Below the pieces are notes generated by a model. That model did no database searches and was not told the DNA's origin. It saw nothing but the letters and a program-made list of their open reading frames with translations. Below, piece after piece: positions 58,911-64,000 of a stretch of DNA of 64,000 nucleotides (position 1 is the stretch's first letter; each line of letters opens with the position of its first letter). Origin of the DNA: Tubulanus polymorphus (Eukaryota > Nemertea > Palaeonemertea > Tubulaniformes > Tubulanidae); assembly GCF_964204645.1 (NCBI RefSeq), contig NC_134036.1, positions 2,296,001-2,360,000 on the forward strand, read 5' to 3'. The translations under genes and the position numbers were made by a program.

Positions 58911-60219
58911 ATTCTGGTGATAGGATGGAATTGAACGTCGTGTTAAAATCGACGAATCTTTTGAAGTTAATGATTTTCAGAATTCAGATCAACACAAAAC
59001 GCGCTGATAACAGACGGAAAGTGCATTCACCAGTCAATCCCTGATAAAAACTTCACGACCTGCTGCTGCTGTGAGCGCAATCGAGGTGAAAAAAATGCCG
59101 TCGCAAAGCTCTCTCGTGGCGAGAAATCGAATTCAATTTTCGGTTGGAAATTCAAATATTCAAATTTTAACGACTAACGGTGTCGTCGAACAGAACGAAC
59201 GAACTAACGGGCGATTGAAATTGAAAATGATGAAAAATCATTAAAGACAAACTCGAGTCGGCGACGACTTTTCGGAAATGAGAAAATTATTGGATAATCT
59301 TTGAAACCGGTTGAAAACGATGTGATATCTCCCGAGCTGATTCTGCTGAAAAAAGTTTCTCAGTTCGTCGCAGAAATTCGACGAACTTTTAATAAAAATC
59401 CAATTCTGCGTTTTCCGTAAATCCGTCTGCGTAAATAATGCGGAAATGGGTTGCTGTTGGCAGCGATATAAGTAATCGTTTATTGGTCGTAACTAAGTAA
59501 CCGTATTCAGATGGTTGCTATTGGAAATTTCGAGTTAATTCACGGAAATTGAAACGGTCGCCATTATTGAAAATGGAACGAAGGAAAATTTGGCATTTCA
59601 TGAGATAAAGATAATTTCCTATCGAGGATATGAGATATCGATATTTGATAATTTACGAAATCTCAGATTAGTAAAAAATTTCAGATTTCTTTTGGAAATT
59701 ACCGAACAAAAAAAAGATGTTTTCATATTAGGAAAACGAAATATCAATTTTTGGTAATTTCAGGATCTCGAAAAAATTTCGGATCTAAAACGAAATGGAT
59801 TCCTTTTAATCTCGATGAAGGAAATATAAAAATATCTGAGACTGAGCAGCTTGCGCAGTGTCACACGGAAATCAGATATATCCGAGATTTTTAGTCGAGA
59901 TTTGGTCTCTCTCTCGCTCTAAAGATCTTAACTTTCATCATCTGAATCGGGTTTTTGCTGAGAAGGGTGGAGTGTGACCCGAGGTTTACCGCGCCTCATG
60001 CGGGGGAGGGGGAGGGGGAGTCGGTGGGGAGCATCACCCGGATCGAAACTCACGGGGCGGAGAATGAGAGAAGGTTAGTTGGTAGCGTGCGAAGGAAAAC
60101 AGAAAAAGGTCTGTTTTTGATTTTTTAAAGGATTTTATCGGTTTGCGACGGGGTTTAGTAGAAAAGCCGATAGTAACACTGCAGGGGAGAACGCTATTGA
60201 GCAGACGACTCTAGAACAA

Positions 60220-61335
60220 GAAATATCAATTTAAAAAAGAAACATTTACCGGGTTTGATCTGGTTTTCGTAGAGATTGTCAGATTCGATACGGGAACGAC
60301 TACTCCAGTGGTAAGATTAGCGAGATTTTCAGATATCGTGAGAGCTGATATTTCGAGATGCGAGAATTGAGATTTTGATATCAAGCTAGACACATATGAT
60401 TTTGAGATATTTTGAAGTATTTTGAGATAAAACAACTGAGATTTTGATATCGTGTAAGATAACTAAGATTTTGAGATTTGTGTTAGATAATGTGAGATAA
60501 AACAGCCGAAATTTTGAGATCCTACAAAATTACTTAAATTTTGAGATAATTGAGAATAGATATTTCAAATCTGAAACCAATATTTATCATGATATCAGGT
60601 CTAGGAACCAGTTCAGCAGTTATTAACCGGGTCCTAATCTCCAAGTAGGGGCCCATCTTGATGTGAGAATTTTAGATTTTGAGATAAAGCGAAAAAGCTA
60701 TCATTTTGAGATAATATAAGGTATTTTGAGATAACGTGATATATATGTATATTTCGAGATAGTGCATGATAACTGAGATTCCGAGATTATTCAAGATATT
60801 TCGAGATAAAATCAGATTATGTGTGATTTTAAACAACCTCGATTTTGAGATTGAACTAAATTACTTAGATATTTGAGATAATATCGAAAACGAATATTTC
60901 AAATCTAGAGTTTAGATTTAAGCAATAACTATCATAATATTAGATCCAGGAACCAGTTCAGCAGTTATTAACCGGGTCCGGGTCTCCAAGTAGGGGACCA
61001 TCTTGATGTGAGAATTTTAGATTTTGAGATAAAGCGAAAAAGCTATCATTTTTGAGATAATATAAGGTATTTTGAGATAACGTGATATATATGTATATTT
61101 TGAGATAGTGCATGATAACTGAGATTATTTAAGATATTTCGAGATAAAATCAGATTATGTGTGATTTTTAACAACCTCGATTTTGAGATTGAACAAAATT
61201 ACTTAGATATTTGAGATAATATCGAAAACGAATATTTCAAATCTAGAGTTTAGATTTAAGCAATAACTATCATAATATTAGATCCAGGAACCTTAAGTTA
61301 TTAACCGGGTCCGGGTCTCCAAGTAGGGGACCATC
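60220..61335. repeat. Tandem repeat of about 345 bp made of TTTTGAGATA words
   Basis: AGGAACCAGTTCAGCAGTTA occurs at 60603 and 60948, and a shortened version at 61286, giving periods of 345 and 338 bp. Each large unit has AACCGGGTC(C/T), CTCCAAGTAGGGG and then repeated ATTTTGAGATA / TATTTGAGATAA words, which also fill 60220-60600 without the large unit. The copies are very similar, so the duplication is recent. Confidence 0.8.
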
Positions 61336-61479
61336 TAACTAAACATCAGTTGTCCAAACATATTGCGAATTAACCAACAATTTATGGCTGAAGATTGCGT
61401 CGTCTGCGTCAGGCAAATAGATCATCAAACCATAAGGGTTCCTCCAATATCCCCCTCTATCCAAACTACAACAAGAATA

Positions 61480-61700
61480 TATCAACAACGCTTAAACGTC
61501 AAGAACGTATAATACTCGCGTTAACGTTACGCTGTTTATTGGCAACGTTTACGGCCAATAAACAGTGATATAACAACAATATAAGACGTTAACGGGATGA
61601 TCGTTAACGACGAGTTGGCGAATAATTGCCAGCGTTATTCGGTTTGCGTTCGGTAGTTTTTTCGACGTTAATAAGCGAGACGGCGTTAACGGCCGACAAG
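61480..61700. repeat. Third AACGTTA / GTTACG-rich island
   Basis: CGCGTTAACGTTACGCTG, GGCAACGTTTACGG, AGACGTTAACGGGATG and GACGGCGTTAACGG lie within about 200 bp, as at 4.6-5.5 and 16.1 kb. Confidence 0.4.
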
Positions 61701-61835
61701 AGCAGACGATAATAATGTAAAAATATTTGGGAAAAATAATGAACTCGGAAATTACTTGGGGGAGAAATTCCCCCGAAAAATGTCAACTGTCGATCGATCA
61801 CAAGTTGGTTACGATCGGCACTTGAAATGATCAAT

Positions 61836-61895
61836 GGCGCGATCACCTGGCGATCACTCACACACGCGATCACCTAGCGATCACTCACATGCGAT
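61836..61895. repeat. Short GCGATCACC repeat
   Basis: GCGATCACCTGGCGATCACT is followed by CACACAC and then GCGATCACCTAGCGATCACT, with a further GCGATCAC after it. Confidence 0.6.
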
Positions 61896-62038
61896 CACGT
61901 TAGACAGACATCGATTCGTAGTAAATAAATTGATAATCGTCGTAGAGAGCCGCGCACGAAACGAAACGTAGATCTGATGACGATGACAAGTGCGCGAGAG
62001 TTGTATATAGCAGACGACACGCGATATCACTATTGCTT

Positions 62039-62132
62039 CATCTGTCTTTCTGCCACTCACTCCTCCCTCTCTCCCCTCCCCTCATTTCCCCCTCTCTCCC
62101 CTTTTCTCCGTCTCCCACTCTCCCTCTCCAAT
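62039..62132. repeat. Pyrimidine-rich tract
   Basis: CTCCCTCTCTCCCCTCCCCT-like sequence, with purines on the minus strand. It has no coding signal. Confidence 0.65.
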
Positions 62133-64000
62133 CTCCTGCATCATTAGAATTAAACCCATTGTTGACAGTGTTACGCTTTTACATGGTAACCTTCATTCAT
62201 GATGTCACTCATTTGAATATTTACGGCAACAATGCTCGCAGTTGAGAAAATCAACATTGATTATTCATTATTTGTTCATCGCATTCAAAAGCTGCTCGTG
62301 ACTCTAAGAAATGCTAAACTTACGTTTTTGAAATTTTCAAGCTTAACAGACGACACTGCCAGTAAGTGGGAGGGGGAATCATCCCATCACATTTTGTGGA
62401 ATTGAAGAGATACAATTTCAAATTGCACGAGCAAAGAAGAGGGCAAATCGAGAAGAGAAAGATTGATTTATATAGTGTGAAAAGCGTCCCTGGCAGTCGA
62501 GTAGAGTGAAATAATGAAGATATATTCCTGGCCGTGTAATCAGCGGCGCAATCTAAAACTACATGTAAGCAAATATACAGTAATCGTTAGAACGAGGCTC
62601 AATTCGGCGAGCAGACGACACTTTTAAACACTTGTGTCAACACGTGACACGCTTTAAATCAACAGACGAAAGAGAGAGGATTTCAGAACCGCAACAACTC
62701 ACGCGGTTCTATCTCCAACTCGATCTGAGTCAATAACATTTATCTTCTCGTCTGCGAAGACAAGGCGTCCCGCAATTTGTACTAATTACTCGGTATACCG
62801 CTCGCAGCTTAATTCGAACTGAAGTTCAACAATGTAACCGAAAATGTTCGCATCCATAACAACAATCGCCGAGGAGACTAACTGACTGAATTGTTGAGCA
62901 GTTTGTAATATAGCTATAGTTGGTCCAAATGAAACGGATCCGAAAGAATTAACGGATGTCTTTGAGACATTTCGAATAGATCACGATTGATGGGAAGAAG
63001 ACTTTTTCCATGATTCAAACGAAGCCAAGAAAAGGTCGCGTTACCATCACCAAGGATACTAGTTAACCAACTACATTGTTGCTCTCGTCTCCATTAACGA
63101 CTGGCGTTTCGGTGAGGGTAGCATCCTGTACTGGTGTGTGAGCGCTGACAATTTGTGAAATTTGGAAAGGTCGAAGGAAGAGAACAACAAGGTCAATGAA
63201 CCAAAGTGATTTTGTCTGACCATCGACAAGGAGAAAGGCGGCGTCATTGTTGTTCGTCTTCCCACACAACAACAGCGACATCTGCTGACAGAAAAACGTA
63301 CTGATAATAAATAATGAACTTTTGGCATTATTGTGGCAAAAAAAATTCAATACTCAATAGTTAAGTAACTCCTCTTTTTGTTAAAATGTCCTTCAAAAGG
63401 TCATTCTTATTTCCAATGGCGATTCTCATTGGGGCCACAAGGGCTTAATTTGATAAACAGCAAATGTCACCACCAGGAGGCGCGTGAAACTCTTAATCTT
63501 GATCGCTAATTATGACCAACCAATAACATTGCGATCTGACTTACGGATCATCAATTCTCGGAGCACTCCGTCAGAACTCGGGATTACTCCAGTGTCAAAT
63601 CGATATAAGTGACCATCACCGCGTGGTCAGTGTAGTGGTCACTTTATGATCGATGACCAACGGTCAGTAACGATGCAGAATGACATATCGCGTATTTTTT
63701 TCCAACAGTGCAACTTACTCTACGTCGTAATATATATAGTCTCGGAGTAAACGCTAATCGAGGAGAGTAGCCGCGGGTGATTTTTCATCCCGAGAATAAT
63801 ATTTAAACCCGTTGTCAAACTAACACGATTTAGCCATAAATCCGGATTAAGAGAGATTCGACTACGAGCAGACGATATACGGAGTCGTTTTTGTTCCGTT
63901 TATCATTCAGACAGGCGGGAATAGACAGCAACGACTCATTCTGTATCTTCGTGACCTCGAATCAAGATTTTCCACCAAAAAAAATTAACCGAGAGATTCA
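62133..64000. other. Right end of window, no gene recognised
   Basis: Two overlapping minus-strand frames near 63.06-63.35 kb have no recognised domain or splice signals. GCAGACGA words lie at 62611, 62748 and 63868, and close variants at 62346 and 62662. Confidence 0.4.
63469..63483 (+). promoter_or_regulatory. CTCF-like motif
   Basis: CCACCAGGAGGCGCG matches the CTCF core with one weak position. It is a motif match only. Confidence 0.4.

Noticed and set aside
63063-63350. 95- and 85-codon minus-strand frames
   Set aside because: No family resemblance; two overlapping phases open by chance.

Overview
The window looks like nuclear DNA of a marine invertebrate, most likely a lophotrochozoan (mollusc, annelid, brachiopod or nemertean type). 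This rests on gene content and style only: spliced genes separated by long AT-rich spacers, a U5 spliceosomal RNA, a lineage-specific family of single-coding-exon peptide-type GPCRs, a natriuretic-peptide-receptor-like gene, a LINE retrotransposon, MITEs and many minisatellites. The species cannot be named from the sequence. Gene density is low.

Layout: 1-1.35 kb holds a tandem duplication, an intact tRNA-Ala(AGC), a truncated second tRNA copy and a palindromic MITE. 1.35-20 kb is mostly non-coding, with minisatellites (60-bp units at 9 kb, a TTAGGG-containing satellite at 13.6-14.9 kb, purine tracts at 18-20 kb). 21.76-23.70 kb carries the first two coding exons (minus strand) of a receptor with an ANF-type ligand-binding domain. 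A palindromic MITE (24.9 kb) and a possible terminal exon (26.5 kb) follow.

30.09-43.25 kb is the centrepiece: a tandem array with a basic unit of about 2.93 kb. Each full unit holds a U5 snRNA gene on the plus strand and an intact FMRFamide-receptor-like GPCR of about 354 residues on the minus strand. There are three full units plus a fourth that stops after U5, then a 5'-truncated U5 pseudogene. In the third unit a 4.2-kb, 5'-truncated LINE of the L1/Tx1 type splits the U5 gene between RNA positions 23 and 24. Because the other U5 copies give the empty site, both junctions can be read to the base: no target-site duplication and no lost base. A fourth, divergent GPCR of the same family follows at 46-47.1 kb.

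47.1-64 kb has no recognisable gene. It holds three more MITE-like palindromes, purine tracts, a perfect 36-bp palindrome and tandem repeats. Across the window an 8-mer, GCAGACGA, occurs at least 33 times on the two strands in mostly unrelated sequence, far above chance, and is missing from the U5/GPCR/LINE array. All positions and counts were read by eye; no database search was possible.
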